Positions 20,220-29,480 are shown, counted from the first letter of the stretch. The stretch is 64,000 nucleotides of DNA from Ideonella sp. A 288 (GCF_002198735.1 NZ_MWLO01000123.1:89623-153622); one strand, 5' to 3'. Notes: generated by a model from the sequence alone, not told the origin. Numbers and translations are program-made.

Positions 20220-20690
20220 TCAGCGCTTGAAGTGGGGGCCGTTGATCTTCGAGCCCGCGGTGACGCCGCGCTTGGCGAACCAGCCGACATTCATTTCCAA
20301 CGCGTAGCGCACGGGCTCGTTCGAGCAGTGCGCGTCGTCGCTCTGCGGCTTCATGTCGGCGATGTTGACGACGCTGCCGTCGTCGCGCAGGAAAGCGATG
20401 CTCAAGGGCAGCAAGGTATTGCGCATCCAGAAGCACTGCTTCGTGGCGGATTCGAAGACGAAGAGCATGCCCTCGTGCGTGGCCATGCGTGAGCGGAACA
20501 TCAGCCCCACGCTGCGCTGCTCCGGCGTCTCTGCCAGTTGCGCAACGATGTTGTGCATGCCCGAGGTCAACGTGACGGTGGGCAGGTTCTGCGGGATGGG
20601 CCGAGGCGGGGTCTCGGCGAGCACGGTGCCCACGAGGCCGAACAGCAGGGCCATATGCCCCAACGGCCCCAAGGTCTTGACATAGATCAT
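20220..20690 (-). CDS. DUF192 family exported protein
   Basis: The 156-aa protein has an N-terminal signal peptide cleaved near LAETPP, then a DUF192 domain with the features RSVGLMFRSRM, GMLFVF, FWMRNTLLPLSIAFL and VNIADMKP. The biochemical role of DUF192 is unknown. The FNR-like box proposed for ccoI overlaps its start codon, so FNR bound there might repress this gene; that is inference. It converges on the histidine kinase with 5 bases between stops. Confidence 0.85.
   Translation of the reverse strand: MIYVKTLGPLGHMALLFGLVGTVLAETPPRPIPQNLPTVTLTSGMHNIVAQLAETPEQRSVGLMFRSRMATHEGMLFVFESATKQCFWMRNTLLPLSIAFLRDDGSVVNIADMKPQSDDAHCSNEPVRYALEMNVGWFAKRGVTAGSKINGPHFKR
20677..20690 (+). promoter_or_regulatory. 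FNR-like box upstream of ccoI
   Basis: TTGAC-ATAG-ATCAT matches the FNR consensus TTGAT-N4-ATCAA at 8 of 10 positions. If it is centred at -41.5, transcription starts near 20725 and the -10 would fall on TAGATT at 20713-20718, which fits well. The ATG of ccoI is at 20741. The box overlaps the start codon of the divergent DUF192 gene. Confidence 0.55.
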
Positions 20691-20740
20691 GCTGAAGCTC
20701 CGGGGTGACCGCTAGATTATCGAGGTTCCTGCCCTCGTCC

Positions 20741-23011
20741 ATGATCGCGCCGCCGTCCAGCCCACCGCCAGCCTCTTCCGGCGACCTGTCGCTCCTGGAC
20801 GATCCGATCGAACAGCGTCGATTCACGCGGTTCAGCGTCGGGCCTGGCGGAGTGAGTGTGGCCGATTCTTCGCTGCGCATCAGCGGCATGCACTGCGCAG
20901 CCTGCGCCGGCATCATCGAACAGGCCGTGTCGAAGGTGGGCGGGGTGATCGACGTGCAGGTCAGCGCCGCTGGCGAGCGCGCCCGCATCCACTGGAATCC
21001 GGCGCGGGCGTCGATGACCGACATCGTCGCCGCCATCGCCAATGCCGGCTATGGTGCGCTGCCCGATGCCGCGATGGAAGCGCGGGAGGCGCGGCGCCAG
21101 GAGCATCGTGCGGCGCTGTGGCGCTTGTTCGTGGCCGCTTTCTGTGCCATGCAGGTGATGATGATGGCCACGCCCAGCTACGTCGCCCATGGAGACGAGT
21201 TGGCGATGGACATGCGGCAATTGCTGAACTGGGGCAGTTGGTTGTTGACCTTGCCAGTGCTCGCGTTCTCGGCAGGCCCGTTCTTTCGCGGCGCCTGGCA
21301 TGCGCTTCGACAACGCCGCATCGGCATGGACGTTCCGGTGTCGCTGGGCATCGCAGTGACCTTCGTGGCCAGCAGCGGTGCCACGTTCGACCCTGCGGGG
21401 CCGTTCGGGCATGAGGTTTACTTCGATTCGCTGACCATGTTCGTCAGTTTCCTCCTGGCGGGGCGTTGGCTCGAGGTTCGGGCCCGCCATCGCGTGGCCC
21501 AGGTGCTGGAGTCGACCTTGAACGGTATGCCCGAGTCCGCCAACCGCGTGCTCGACGACGGCAGCACCGAGACCGTGAGCGTGCAGCGACTCGCCGTGGG
21601 CGACCGTGTGCGTGTCGCCGTGGGCCAGGCCTTTCCGGCGGACGGCGAGTTGATCGAAGGCCAGACCAGCGCCGACGAGGCGCTGCTGACCGGCGAGTCC
21701 CGCCCGGTGTCGAAGGTCGAAGGGGCGCCGGTGGTGGCCGGCAGCATCAACCTCGGCGCGCCGGTGACGATGCGGGTGGCGCGCACCGGTCAGGACACCC
21801 GGCTGCAGGCCATCGTGGCGATGATGCGCGACGCGATGACCCAGCGCCCGGCGCTGGCCCGTGCCGCCGACCGCTGGGCTGGCCCCTTCCTCTGGACGGT
21901 GTTGCTGCTGGCCAGTGGCGCCGCCGCGGTGTGGAGCGTGGTCGATCCGAGCCGGGCCGTCTGGGTGGCGGTGTCGGTGCTGATCGTCACGTGCCCTTGC
22001 GCGCTGTCTCTGGCAGTGCCAGCCGCCTTGCTGTCAGCGTCCAGTGCCTTGGCCCGGCGCGGCGTGCTGTTGCAGCGACTCGACGCGCTCGAGGCCTGGT
22101 CGAAGATCGACCGTGTCTACTTCGACAAGACCGGCACGGTCACCGACGACAGCCTGCACTGGCGCGGCCTCATTCGGCATGGCGCCGGAGCCGGGGCGCG
22201 ATCGGATGCCGAACTCATGCACATGGCATCGTCGTTGGCCGCCTGGTCGACCCACCCGATGTCGCGCGCCGTGGCGGCACAAGCGCTGCCTGGCGCTCCG
22301 TTCGACTGGCGCGATGTGCAGGAGCACGCCGGTCTGGGCCTCAGTGGACTGGATGCCGCGGGCAAGCTCTGGCGGCTGGGGTCAGCCGGCTTCGTCGGTG
22401 TGACCAGCGCGGCAACCGATCTCGGCGGGGCTGCCGTGGTGTGGTTCGGCTGTGACCACAATGACGTGGCCGGGTTGTGCTTCGACGAGTCGGTTCGACC
22501 CGACGCCGCGGAAGCCATCGCCGGGTTGCGGGCCCGAGGCATCGAGGTGCTGCTGCTGTCAGGCGATCGTGCCGACCGCGCGGCGAGGATGGCCACCCAA
22601 CTGGCCGTCGATGGCGTGATCGGCGATGCCACGCCGGAGATCAAGCTTGCCGAGATCGAGTCCGCACAGGCCAAAGGGCTGCGGGTGGCCATGGTGGGTG
22701 ACGGCATCAACGACGCGCCGGTGCTGGCGCGGGCAGATGTGTCGCTGGCGATGGGGCAGGGCGCTCTCGTGGCGCGTGCCCACGCAGACGCCGTCGTGGC
22801 GTCGAACCGGCTCGGCGATCTGGTGAAGATGCACGACCTGTCGCGGCGCACGATGCGCGTCGTGCGCCAGAACCTCGTGTGGGCGGCGGGCTACAACCTG
22901 GTGTGCATTCCGCTGGCCCTGGTGGGCTGGCTGCCGCCCTGGGCCGCAGGCCTGGGCATGGCCAGCAGTTCGGTGTTGGTGATCCTGAATGCCATGCGGC
23001 TGGCCCGCTGA
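20741..23011 (+). CDS. ccoI: copper-translocating P-type ATPase for cbb3 oxidase assembly
   Basis: The 756-aa P1B-type ATPase exports copper across the inner membrane for insertion into the CuB site of cbb3 oxidase (CcoI/FixI). The N-terminal metal-binding domain has GMHCAAC (Cys52, Cys55). The membrane CPC motif occurs in VTCPCALSLAVP, the phosphorylation site is DKTGT and the hinge is GDGINDAP. An HP dipeptide is present in STHPMSRA. The ATG at 20741 is preferred over a GTG at 20705. ccoS follows 8 bases later, and the oxidase genes come next. Confidence 0.94.
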   Translation: MIAPPSSPPPASSGDLSLLDDPIEQRRFTRFSVGPGGVSVADSSLRISGMHCAACAGIIEQAVSKVGGVIDVQVSAAGERARIHWNPARASMTDIVAAIANAGYGALPDAAMEAREARRQEHRAALWRLFVAAFCAMQVMMMATPSYVAHGDELAMDMRQLLNWGSWLLTLPVLAFSAGPFFRGAWHALRQRRIGMDVPVSLGIAVTFVASSGATFDPAGPFGHEVYFDSLTMFVSFLLAGRWLEVRARHRVAQVLESTLNGMPESANRVLDDGSTETVSVQRLAVGDRVRVAVGQAFPADGELIEGQTSADEALLTGESRPVSKVEGAPVVAGSINLGAPVTMRVARTGQDTRLQAIVAMMRDAMTQRPALARAADRWAGPFLWTVLLLASGAAAVWSVVDPSRAVWVAVSVLIVTCPCALSLAVPAALLSASSALARRGVLLQRLDALEAWSKIDRVYFDKTGTVTDDSLHWRGLIRHGAGAGARSDAELMHMASSLAAWSTHPMSRAVAAQALPGAPFDWRDVQEHAGLGLSGLDAAGKLWRLGSAGFVGVTSAATDLGGAAVVWFGCDHNDVAGLCFDESVRPDAAEAIAGLRARGIEVLLLSGDRADRAARMATQLAVDGVIGDATPEIKLAEIESAQAKGLRVAMVGDGINDAPVLARADVSLAMGQGALVARAHADAVVASNRLGDLVKMHDLSRRTMRVVRQNLVWAAGYNLVCIPLALVGWLPPWAAGLGMASSSVLVILNAMRLAR

Positions 23012-23019
23012 CGCACGCC

Positions 23020-23235
23020 ATGGACATCCTCTACCTCCTGATCCCCTTGTCTGCCGTGCTCGTGCTGTTGATCCTGGGCGTTTTCGGCTGGGCCTTGCAC
23101 CGCGGCCAGTTCGAGGACATCGAACGCGAGGGAGAACGCATTCTGCAAATCGATTTGTTGCAGGTTGACACCGATCAACCGGCATCTCCGGGCTCGCCCG
23201 AACAATCACCCCATCGTCAGTCTGGTCAGTTTTGA
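23020..23235 (+). CDS. ccoS: cbb3-type cytochrome oxidase assembly protein CcoS
   Basis: The 71-aa protein starts MDILYLLIPLSAVLV, giving one N-terminal membrane helix, followed by GWALHRGQFEDIEREGERIL, the conserved CcoS signature. CcoS is needed to deliver cofactors (heme b, copper) into CcoN. It starts 8 bases after ccoI and its 3' end contains the FNR-like box of ccoN. Confidence 0.92.
   Translation: MDILYLLIPLSAVLVLLILGVFGWALHRGQFEDIEREGERILQIDLLQVDTDQPASPGSPEQSPHRQSGQF
23165..23178 (+). promoter_or_regulatory. FNR-like box and promoter of ccoNOQP
   Basis: TTGAC-ACCG-ATCAA matches the FNR consensus at 9 of 10 positions. Placing its centre at -41.5 predicts a start near 23213 and a -10 at 23201-23206 (AACAAT, 4 of 6). 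The leader to the ccoN ATG would be about 44 bases. The box lies inside the ccoS coding region. Confidence 0.75.
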
Positions 23236-23256
23236 TCAATGGAAGGAGGAGTACCT

Positions 23257-24696
23257 ATGGCAATTCACTCCGCAACAGCCTCGCCGGTGTATAGCGACAC
23301 CACGGTGCGGCTGTTCTCACTGGTCGCCGTCCTGTACGGCATCGTCGGCATGCTGGTCGGTGTCATCATCGCCGCGCAACTCGCATGGCCTGAACTCAAC
23401 TTCGGCATACCGTGGCTCAGCTACGGCCGGCTGCGGCCCTTGCACACCAATGCCGTGATCTTTGCCTTCGGCGGGAGCGTGCTGTTCGCCACCAGCTACC
23501 ACGTGGTGCAGCGCACCTGCCAGACACGACTCTTCATGCCTGGCTTGGCGATGTTCACCTTCATCGGCTGGAACATCATCGTCTGGGCCGCCGTGATCAC
23601 GCTGCCACTCGGCTTCACGTCCGGCAAGGAGTATGCAGAGCTGGAGTGGCCGATCGACATCCTGATCGCCGTGGTCTGGGTTTCGTACGCGATCGTCTTC
23701 TTCGGCACGGTGGGGACACGCAAGATCCGCCACATCTACGTGGCGAACTGGTTCTTCGGCGCGTTCATCATCGCCGTGGCGCTGCTGCACATCGTCAACA
23801 GCGCCGAGATCCCGGTCAGCCTGACCAAGAGCTACTCCGCCTACTCCGGTGTGCAAGATGCGATGGTGCAGTGGTGGTATGGCCACAACGCCGTGGGCTT
23901 CTTCCTCACCGCCGGCTTCCTCGGGATCATGTACTACTACATCCCCAAGCAGGCCGAGCGACCGGTGTACTCGTATCGCCTGTCGATCGTGCACTTCTGG
24001 GCGCTGATCTTCACGTACATGTGGGCGGGCCCCCACCACCTGCACTACACCGCGCTGCCCGACTGGACCCAGTCGGTGGGCATGATCTTCTCGCTGGTGC
24101 TGCTGGCCCCGAGCTGGGGCGGCATGATCAACGGCATCATGACCCTGTCGGGTGCCTGGAACAAGCTGCGCGATGACCCGATCCTGAAGTTCCTGATCGT
24201 CTCGCTGTCGTTCTACGGCATGTCGACCTTCGAAGGTCCGATGATGTCCATCAAGACCGTCAATGCGCTGTCCCACTACACCGACTGGACCGTCGGCCAC
24301 GTGCACTCCGGTGCGTTGGGCTGGGTGGGCCTGATCTCGATGGGCGCGCTCTACCACATCATTCCGCGAATGTTCGGTCGCAAGCAGATGTACAGCGTCA
24401 AGGCCATCGAACTCCACTTCTGGATCGCCACCATCGGCATCGTGCTGTACATCGCCGCCATGTGGATCGCCGGCGTGATGCAGGGCCTGATGTGGCGCGC
24501 AGTCAACCCGGACGGCACGCTGGTCTACAGCTTCGTCGAAAGCGTCAAGGCCACCTATCCGTTCTATGTCATCCGGGTCGGCGGCGGTCTGCTGTACCTG
24601 ACGGGCATGCTGATCATGGGCTGGAACACGGTGATGACGATGCTCAACGGCAAGGTGGTCACGGCCCCGATCCCGCTGGTGCACGCCCACGCCTGA
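23257..24696 (+). CDS. ccoN: cbb3-type cytochrome c oxidase subunit I
   Basis: The 479-aa catalytic subunit binds heme b, the high-spin heme b3 and CuB and reduces oxygen to water. It has about twelve membrane helices. Conserved histidines appear in [28 protein letters not shown] and [11 protein letters not shown]. The ATG at 23257 follows a strong ribosome site (GGAAGGAGG); an ATG at 23239 lies before that site. It leads the ccoNOQP operon for high-affinity microaerobic respiration. Confidence 0.97.
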   Translation: MAIHSATASPVYSDTTVRLFSLVAVLYGIVGMLVGVIIAAQLAWPELNFGIPWLSYGRLRPLHTNAVIFAFGGSVLFATSYHVVQRTCQTRLFMPGLAMFTFIGWNIIVWAAVITLPLGFTSGKEYAELEWPIDILIAVVWVSYAIVFFGTVGTRKIRHIYVANWFFGAFIIAVALLHIVNSAEIPVSLTKSYSAYSGVQDAMVQWWYGHNAVGFFLTAGFLGIMYYYIPKQAERPVYSYRLSIVHFWALIFTYMWAGPHHLHYTALPDWTQSVGMIFSLVLLAPSWGGMINGIMTLSGAWNKLRDDPILKFLIVSLSFYGMSTFEGPMMSIKTVNALSHYTDWTVGHVHSGALGWVGLISMGALYHIIPRMFGRKQMYSVKAIELHFWIATIGIVLYIAAMWIAGVMQGLMWRAVNPDGTLVYSFVESVKATYPFYVIRVGGGLLYLTGMLIMGWNTVMTMLNGKVVTAPIPLVHAHA

Positions 24697-24718
24697 CCGC
24701 CACAAGGAGAACAAAGCC

Positions 24719-25336
24719 ATGGCAACCCATGCACCCGTCGGTCACGAGAAGATCGAGACCAGCAACTTCCTGATGATCGTGCTCATCCTGCTCACCGTCG
24801 CGGTGGGTGGTCTGGTCGAGATCGTTCCGCTGTTCTTCCAGCGCTCCACCACCCAGCCGGTCGAGGGCCTGAAGCCCTACACGCCGCTGCAACTGGCCGG
24901 CCGCGACGTGTACATCCGCGAGGGCTGCTACAACTGCCACTCGCAGATGGTGCGTCCGTTCCGGGCCGAGACCTTGCGTTACGGGCCGTTCTCCACGGCG
25001 GGTGAGTTCGTCTATGACCACCCGTTCCAGTGGGGCAGCAAGCGCACGGGTCCCGATCTCCATCGCGTGGGCGGCAAGTACAGCGACGAATGGCATCGCC
25101 TGCACATGAACAACCCGCGCGATCTGGTGCCCGAGTCCAACATGCCCGCCTACCCGTGGCTGGTCAAGGCCAACCTCGAGCCGGCTGACCTGGCACCCAA
25201 GATGAAGGCCCTGCGCATCGTCGGCGTGCCTTACACCGATGCCGAGATCGCCAAGGCTGGCGAAGAGGTCAAAGGCAAGACGGAGCTCGATGCCCTGATC
25301 GCCTACCTTCAGGTGCTCGGCACCGCACGCAAGTAA
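24719..25336 (+). CDS. ccoO: cbb3-type cytochrome c oxidase subunit II
   Basis: The 205-aa monoheme cytochrome c subunit has an N-terminal membrane anchor at about residues 17-40. The heme c motif CYNCH lies near residue 75, within [15 protein letters not shown]. The axial methionine is likely in the [11 protein letters not shown] segment. It passes electrons from CcoP to CcoN. It lies 22 bases after ccoN and has AAGGAG before the ATG. Confidence 0.97.
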   Translation: MATHAPVGHEKIETSNFLMIVLILLTVAVGGLVEIVPLFFQRSTTQPVEGLKPYTPLQLAGRDVYIREGCYNCHSQMVRPFRAETLRYGPFSTAGEFVYDHPFQWGSKRTGPDLHRVGGKYSDEWHRLHMNNPRDLVPESNMPAYPWLVKANLEPADLAPKMKALRIVGVPYTDAEIAKAGEEVKGKTELDALIAYLQVLGTARK

Positions 25337-25354
25337 GCCTACCGGACATCAACC

Positions 25355-25540
25355 ATGGAACTGAACGTAATGCGCAGCGTCATGACGGTGATCTCGTTCA
25401 TCGTCTTCGTGGGCATCATCGCCTGGTCCTACAGCCGCCGACGCCGAGAGGCCTTCGACGAGGCCGCGAGCCTCGCGCTGGGGGATGACGGATCTGGCGT
25501 CGATGTGCCGGCACAGCGTTCGATTGGAGCAAAGCAATGA
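25355..25540 (+). CDS. ccoQ: cbb3-type oxidase subunit CcoQ
   Basis: The 61-aa protein has one N-terminal membrane helix (residues 7-25) followed by YSRRRREAFDEAA, the usual CcoQ pattern. It stabilises the cbb3 complex. Its stop overlaps the ccoP start by 4 bases, giving translational coupling. Confidence 0.9.
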   Translation: MELNVMRSVMTVISFIVFVGIIAWSYSRRRREAFDEAASLALGDDGSGVDVPAQRSIGAKQ

Positions 25541-26451
25541 GCGATTTCGTCAATGGGGGCTGGGCGCTGTTCGTCGCCGGAGTCACCATCCTGGGGCTCG
25601 TCTTCTGCGTGGTCCTGCTGGTGATTGCCAGCAAGCGCAAGGTGATGGCCAACGACAACACCACAGGCCACGTCTGGGACGAGGACCTGCGAGAACTCAA
25701 CAACCCGCTGCCGCGCTGGTGGATGTGGCTGTTCGTCATCACCATCGTCTTCGCGGCAGCCTACCTGACGTTCTACCCAGGCCTGGGCACCAACCCTGGC
25801 ACCTTCAAGTGGTCCAGCACGGGCCAGTGGGAGGCCGAGCAGGACAAGGCCCGCGCCGCGATGGCGCCGCTTTACGCCAAGTTCACGGCCATGCCGGCGG
25901 CCGAACTGGCCAAGGACAGCCAGGCCATGGGCATTGGCGAGCGCCTGTTCGTCAACAACTGCGCCGGTTGCCACGGCTCGGACGCCCGCGGCAGCAAGGG
26001 CTTTCCGAACCTGACCGACAACGATTGGTTGTGGGGTGGCGAGCCCGAGAAGATCGTCGAGACGATCGTCAAGGGTCGCAACGGCATGATGCCGCCGATG
26101 GCTGCGGCCGTGGGCACGGCAGAAGATGTGCGCAACGTCGCCAACTACGTGCTGAGCCTGTCGGGCAGCGCCCACAACAGCGTGGCGGCACAACTCGGCA
26201 AGGCCAAGTTCGGTGCCTGTGCGGCGTGCCACGGGCCGGAGGGCAAGGGCACCCAGGCCATGGGTGCACCCAACCTGACCGACAAGATCTGGCTGCATGG
26301 CTGGGGTGAGGACGCCATCGTGGCAATGGTCAACGGCGGCAAGAACAACGTCATGCCCGCCCACGAGAAGCGGCTGAGCCCCGAGCAGATCCACGTGCTC
26401 GCGGCTTACGTCTGGAACCTGTCCCAGACCGCGCGCGTCGCAGCCAAGTGA
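25537..26451 (+). CDS. ccoP: cbb3-type cytochrome c oxidase subunit III
   Basis: The 304-aa di-heme cytochrome c subunit has two N-terminal membrane helices and two heme-binding motifs, CAGCH (about residue 146) and CAACH (about 228). The methionines of MPPMAAAV and NNVMPAHE are the likely axial ligands. It receives electrons from soluble c-type cytochromes and feeds CcoO. The long two-helix N-terminus, with DEDLRELNNPLPRWW between the helices, is typical of proteobacteria. Confidence 0.97.
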   Translation: MSDFVNGGWALFVAGVTILGLVFCVVLLVIASKRKVMANDNTTGHVWDEDLRELNNPLPRWWMWLFVITIVFAAAYLTFYPGLGTNPGTFKWSSTGQWEAEQDKARAAMAPLYAKFTAMPAAELAKDSQAMGIGERLFVNNCAGCHGSDARGSKGFPNLTDNDWLWGGEPEKIVETIVKGRNGMMPPMAAAVGTAEDVRNVANYVLSLSGSAHNSVAAQLGKAKFGACAACHGPEGKGTQAMGAPNLTDKIWLHGWGEDAIVAMVNGGKNNVMPAHEKRLSPEQIHVLAAYVWNLSQTARVAAK

Positions 26452-26472
26452 TCGTCGACAGCGATCCACGAC

Positions 26473-27975
26473 ATGTCTGAGTTCACCAGGACGCCCCCTT
26501 TGCCACCCGCGGGAGGCGGTGTCCTGGGCTCAGGAGATGCCAGTTCACCCGAGGCGTCGGACGACGCTGCGGTGGCGGTCGTATCGCTGTACCAGAAGCA
26601 GAAGAAGATCTACCCGCGGGCCGTCAGCGGCCTGTTCATGACGTGGCGTTGGGCATTTGTCTGGACCACGCAGTTGCTGTTCTACGGTCTGCCGTGGATA
26701 GGCTGGAACGACCGGCAGGCCGTGCTGTTCGACCTGGGGGCGCGTCGGTTCTACATCGGCCCGCTGGTGCTCTACCCGCAGGACTTCATCTACCTCACGG
26801 GTGTGCTGGTCATCTCGGCCTATGCGCTCTTCCTGTTCACTGCGGTCGCGGGTCGGCTGTGGTGCGGCTACGCCTGTCCGCAAACCGTTTACACCGAACT
26901 CTTCATGTGGGTGGAACGCAAGATCGAAGGTGATCGCGCGGCCCGCATGAAACTCGACGAGGCCGCCTGGACCGTCGACAAGGCCTGGCGCAAGTCGGCC
27001 AAACAGTTCGCCTGGGTCGCGATGAGCCTGTGGACTGGCTTCACGTTCGTGGGCTACTTCACCCCCATCAAGACGCTTGCGGCAGAGGCCGTGACCCTCG
27101 GCTTTGGTCCATGGGAATGGTTCTGGGTGCTGTTCTACGGCCTGGCCACCTATGGCAATGCCGGCTTCCTGCGTGAACAGGTGTGCAAGTACATGTGCCC
27201 GTATGCGCGCTTCCAGAGCGCCATGTTCGACAAGGACACGCTCATCATCACCTACGATGCCGAGCGCGGCGAGCCGCGAGGCTCGCGTTCCAAGAAGGCC
27301 GACCCGACCAAGCTCGGTCTGGGTGCCTGCATCGATTGCAGCCTCTGTGTGCATGTCTGCCCCACGGGCATCGACATTCGCAAGGGCTTGCAGTACGAGT
27401 GCATCGGTTGCGCCGCCTGCATCGACGTGTGCGACGGCGTGATGGACAAGATGGGCTACGCACGAGGCCTGGTGCGGTACGACACACAGAACGGCCTGCG
27501 CCAGCATCTCGGCAGAGGCCAGATGTGGCGCCGCGTGCTGCGGCCCCGTGTGCTGGTTTACAGCAGCATCCTGGCGCTCATCCTGGCGGCGGGGTTCGCC
27601 AGCCTGCTGATGCGCACGCCGTTCAAGGTGGACGTGGTGCGCGACCGCGCGTCGCTGGCGCGCCTGGTGGATGAAGGCCGCATCGAGAATGTCTATCGGT
27701 TGCAGGTCATGAATGCCACAGAATCACGTCAGCACTACAAGGTATCCGTGGACGGCATGAAGGGCATCGGATTGGCGGAGTCGCCGGCCATCCAGATCGA
27801 GCCGGCCCAGGCGATTTGGGTGACACTGGCGGTACGCGTCCCGCCGGAGAGCGCCAGGGCCGTGGGTTCAGGCGCCCATCCAATCCAATTTCAGATTGAT
27901 CTGCTGGACGATGTGGCGGGCAAGACAGTGCGAGCCAGCATCACCGAGAAATCCACTTTCGTCGTACCTCGCTGA
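26473..27975 (+). CDS. ccoG: cytochrome c oxidase accessory protein CcoG
   Basis: The 500-aa membrane protein has a polyferredoxin-like core. CGYACPQTVYTE and CKYMCPYARFQ are followed by two 4Fe-4S clusters in CIDCSLCVHVCPTG and CIGCAACIDVCD. A periplasmic Ig-like domain forms the C-terminus. CcoG is proposed to reduce Cu(II) to Cu(I) for the cbb3 CuB site. It starts 21 bases after ccoP, in the standard place. Confidence 0.95.
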   Translation: MSEFTRTPPLPPAGGGVLGSGDASSPEASDDAAVAVVSLYQKQKKIYPRAVSGLFMTWRWAFVWTTQLLFYGLPWIGWNDRQAVLFDLGARRFYIGPLVLYPQDFIYLTGVLVISAYALFLFTAVAGRLWCGYACPQTVYTELFMWVERKIEGDRAARMKLDEAAWTVDKAWRKSAKQFAWVAMSLWTGFTFVGYFTPIKTLAAEAVTLGFGPWEWFWVLFYGLATYGNAGFLREQVCKYMCPYARFQSAMFDKDTLIITYDAERGEPRGSRSKKADPTKLGLGACIDCSLCVHVCPTGIDIRKGLQYECIGCAACIDVCDGVMDKMGYARGLVRYDTQNGLRQHLGRGQMWRRVLRPRVLVYSSILALILAAGFASLLMRTPFKVDVVRDRASLARLVDEGRIENVYRLQVMNATESRQHYKVSVDGMKGIGLAESPAIQIEPAQAIWVTLAVRVPPESARAVGSGAHPIQFQIDLLDDVAGKTVRASITEKSTFVVPR

Positions 27976-27993
27976 GGCGAGGCAGGAGAAGAC

Positions 27994-28251
27994 ATGATCA
28001 GCGACACCTCTGCCGCACCAGACCCCGAACACCGAGCCAACACGTGGTGGCGCAACGGCATGGTATGGATGGTGATCAGTGGCCCTGCGGTGGTTGTCGT
28101 GGCCGCGATTGCGACCGCGGTGATCGCTTATCGGGGCGCCGACACGGTGCTCGTCGAGACTCCGTCGGCGCGTCACGCGGTGACAACACCCGGCGCCGAC
28201 ACCCCGGCCATGCAGGCACGCAACCACGCCGCCACTGCGGCACCGCGCTGA
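27994..28251 (+). CDS. short FixH-like membrane protein
   Basis: The 85-aa product has one membrane helix (about residues 23-46, MVWMVISGPAVVVVAAIATA) with flanking soluble tails. Position and pattern match the short betaproteobacterial FixH/CcoH homologues that follow ccoG. Full-length FixH has a larger periplasmic domain; here only about 35 residues follow the helix, so it may be a reduced version. A GGCAGGAGAAG ribosome site precedes the ATG. Confidence 0.6.
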   Translation: MISDTSAAPDPEHRANTWWRNGMVWMVISGPAVVVVAAIATAVIAYRGADTVLVETPSARHAVTTPGADTPAMQARNHAATAAPR

Positions 28252-28331
28252 CATGAGCCAACCGGGCATGTTCTGCCTCCAATGTGCAAGGCGTGTTCGT
28301 CGATCGACACGCACTGCCGGGCTGCACTGAC

Positions 28332-28613
28332 ATGCAGGCCACCCGCCCCATCCGACAGAGAGCGCTGACCATCCTGTGGCCAGCCTTCCTCATGGCCGGC
28401 GTGCTCGAGATGCTGGTGTTCTCGATGGTCGATCCGGGCCAGTTGCACTGGTTCGGGGGCGAGGCGCTGGAGTTCTCGCCCGCTGCGGTCTACACCGCAG
28501 CGTTCTTCGTCTTCTGGGGGGTGGTTGCCGCGGCAGGCGTCATCACGCGCCTGCTCGACGGCGACCCAGAGGATATCAATCGAGAAGGCTTCTCGGGCGC
28601 ATTCCGGCGCTGA
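28332..28613 (+). CDS. small membrane protein of the cbb3/fnr block
   Basis: The 93-aa protein has two predicted membrane helices (about residues 12-32 and 50-72) and a charged C-terminus containing LDGDPEDINREGF. No characterised family was recognised. Similar small proteins are commonly found between fixH-type genes and fnr in Burkholderiales, suggesting an auxiliary role in oxidase assembly or copper handling. It converges on fnr with 15 bases between stops. The ATG at 28332 is chosen over a GTG at 28284. Confidence 0.65.
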   Translation: MQATRPIRQRALTILWPAFLMAGVLEMLVFSMVDPGQLHWFGGEALEFSPAAVYTAAFFVFWGVVAAAGVITRLLDGDPEDINREGFSGAFRR

Positions 28614-28628
28614 GCGCCGTGACCGCCG

Positions 28629-29366
28629 TCAGCAGCTCGCGCCGTTGACGAGGCTCTGCAGCTTGTCCTGCGCCAGGATGCGGATCTGCCGCTGCTTGAC
28701 CTCCAGGATCCCCTCGTCCTGGAACTTCGAGAACGTGCGGCTCACTGTCTCGAGCTTCAGACCGAGATAGCTGCCGATTTCCTCGCGCGTCATGCGAAGG
28801 ATGAGCGCCGACGCAGAGAAACCGCGCGCCTGAAGCCGCTGTGTGAGGTTCAGCAGGAACGCCGCAAGGCGCTCTTCCGCGCGCATGCTGCCCAGCAGCA
28901 ACATCACGCCATGGTCGCGGACGATCTCACGGCTCATGATCTTGTGAAACTGATGTTGCAATTCGGTGAACTCGCGCGACAGCCCCTCGAGCTGGCTGTA
29001 CGGGATCACGCAGACTTGCGAATCCTCGAGTGCAACGGCATCGCAGGTGTGGCTGTCCGTGCTGATCCCATCCAGTCCCAGCAGCTCTCCGGCCATCTGG
29101 AAGCCGGTGACTTGATCTCGCCCATCCTCGGACGACACGCAGGTCTTGAAGAAGCCCGTGCGCACGGCATAGAGTGACAAAAACTCGTCGCCCGCCCTGA
29201 ACAGGGTGTCGCCGCGCGACACGCTTCGACGGGTTGCGACCATGTTATCGAGGCGGTCCAGGTTCTCGCTGGACAGGCCGACCGGCAGGCATAGCTCTCG
29301 CAGGTTGCAACTGGAACAAGCGACTTTGAACGGCTCGAGTCGCAGCTTGTGTGCGTCTTGTGTCAT
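28629..29366 (-). CDS. fnr: FNR-type oxygen-sensing transcription regulator
   Basis: The 245-aa Crp/Fnr-family regulator carries the 4Fe-4S ligands of true FNR: Cys17, Cys20 and Cys26 in CSSCNLRELC, plus Cys108 in DSHTCDAV. A cyclic-nucleotide-type beta-roll follows, then a helix-turn-helix whose recognition helix contains ETVSR, the residues that read TTGAT half sites. It is expected to activate genes under low oxygen. FNR-like boxes precede ccoI, ccoN and hemN here. The ATG at 29366 is chosen; it is divergent from hemN. Confidence 0.94.
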   Translation of the reverse strand: MTQDAHKLRLEPFKVACSSCNLRELCLPVGLSSENLDRLDNMVATRRSVSRGDTLFRAGDEFLSLYAVRTGFFKTCVSSEDGRDQVTGFQMAGELLGLDGISTDSHTCDAVALEDSQVCVIPYSQLEGLSREFTELQHQFHKIMSREIVRDHGVMLLLGSMRAEERLAAFLLNLTQRLQARGFSASALILRMTREEIGSYLGLKLETVSRTFSKFQDEGILEVKQRQIRILAQDKLQSLVNGASC

Positions 29367-29480
29367 GGCGCCATTATCCTTTGCTCCAGCGCATCCGTAT
29401 GTGACGGGTGTGATGTGGAAAACCCACACTTCGGCATGGGATAGGTCTTGTCGGAATTAACCCTTGGCAGACCAGTGGCC

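Noticed and set aside
23231-23242. TTTTGATCAATGG as a second FNR box before ccoN
   Set aside because: The half sites are not spaced by four bases; it lacks the N4 centre, so it is only a palindrome TTGATCAA.
23317-24720. 467-aa open frame antisense to ccoN
   Set aside because: It is a shadow of ccoN with His/Gln/Asp-rich composition and no domain.
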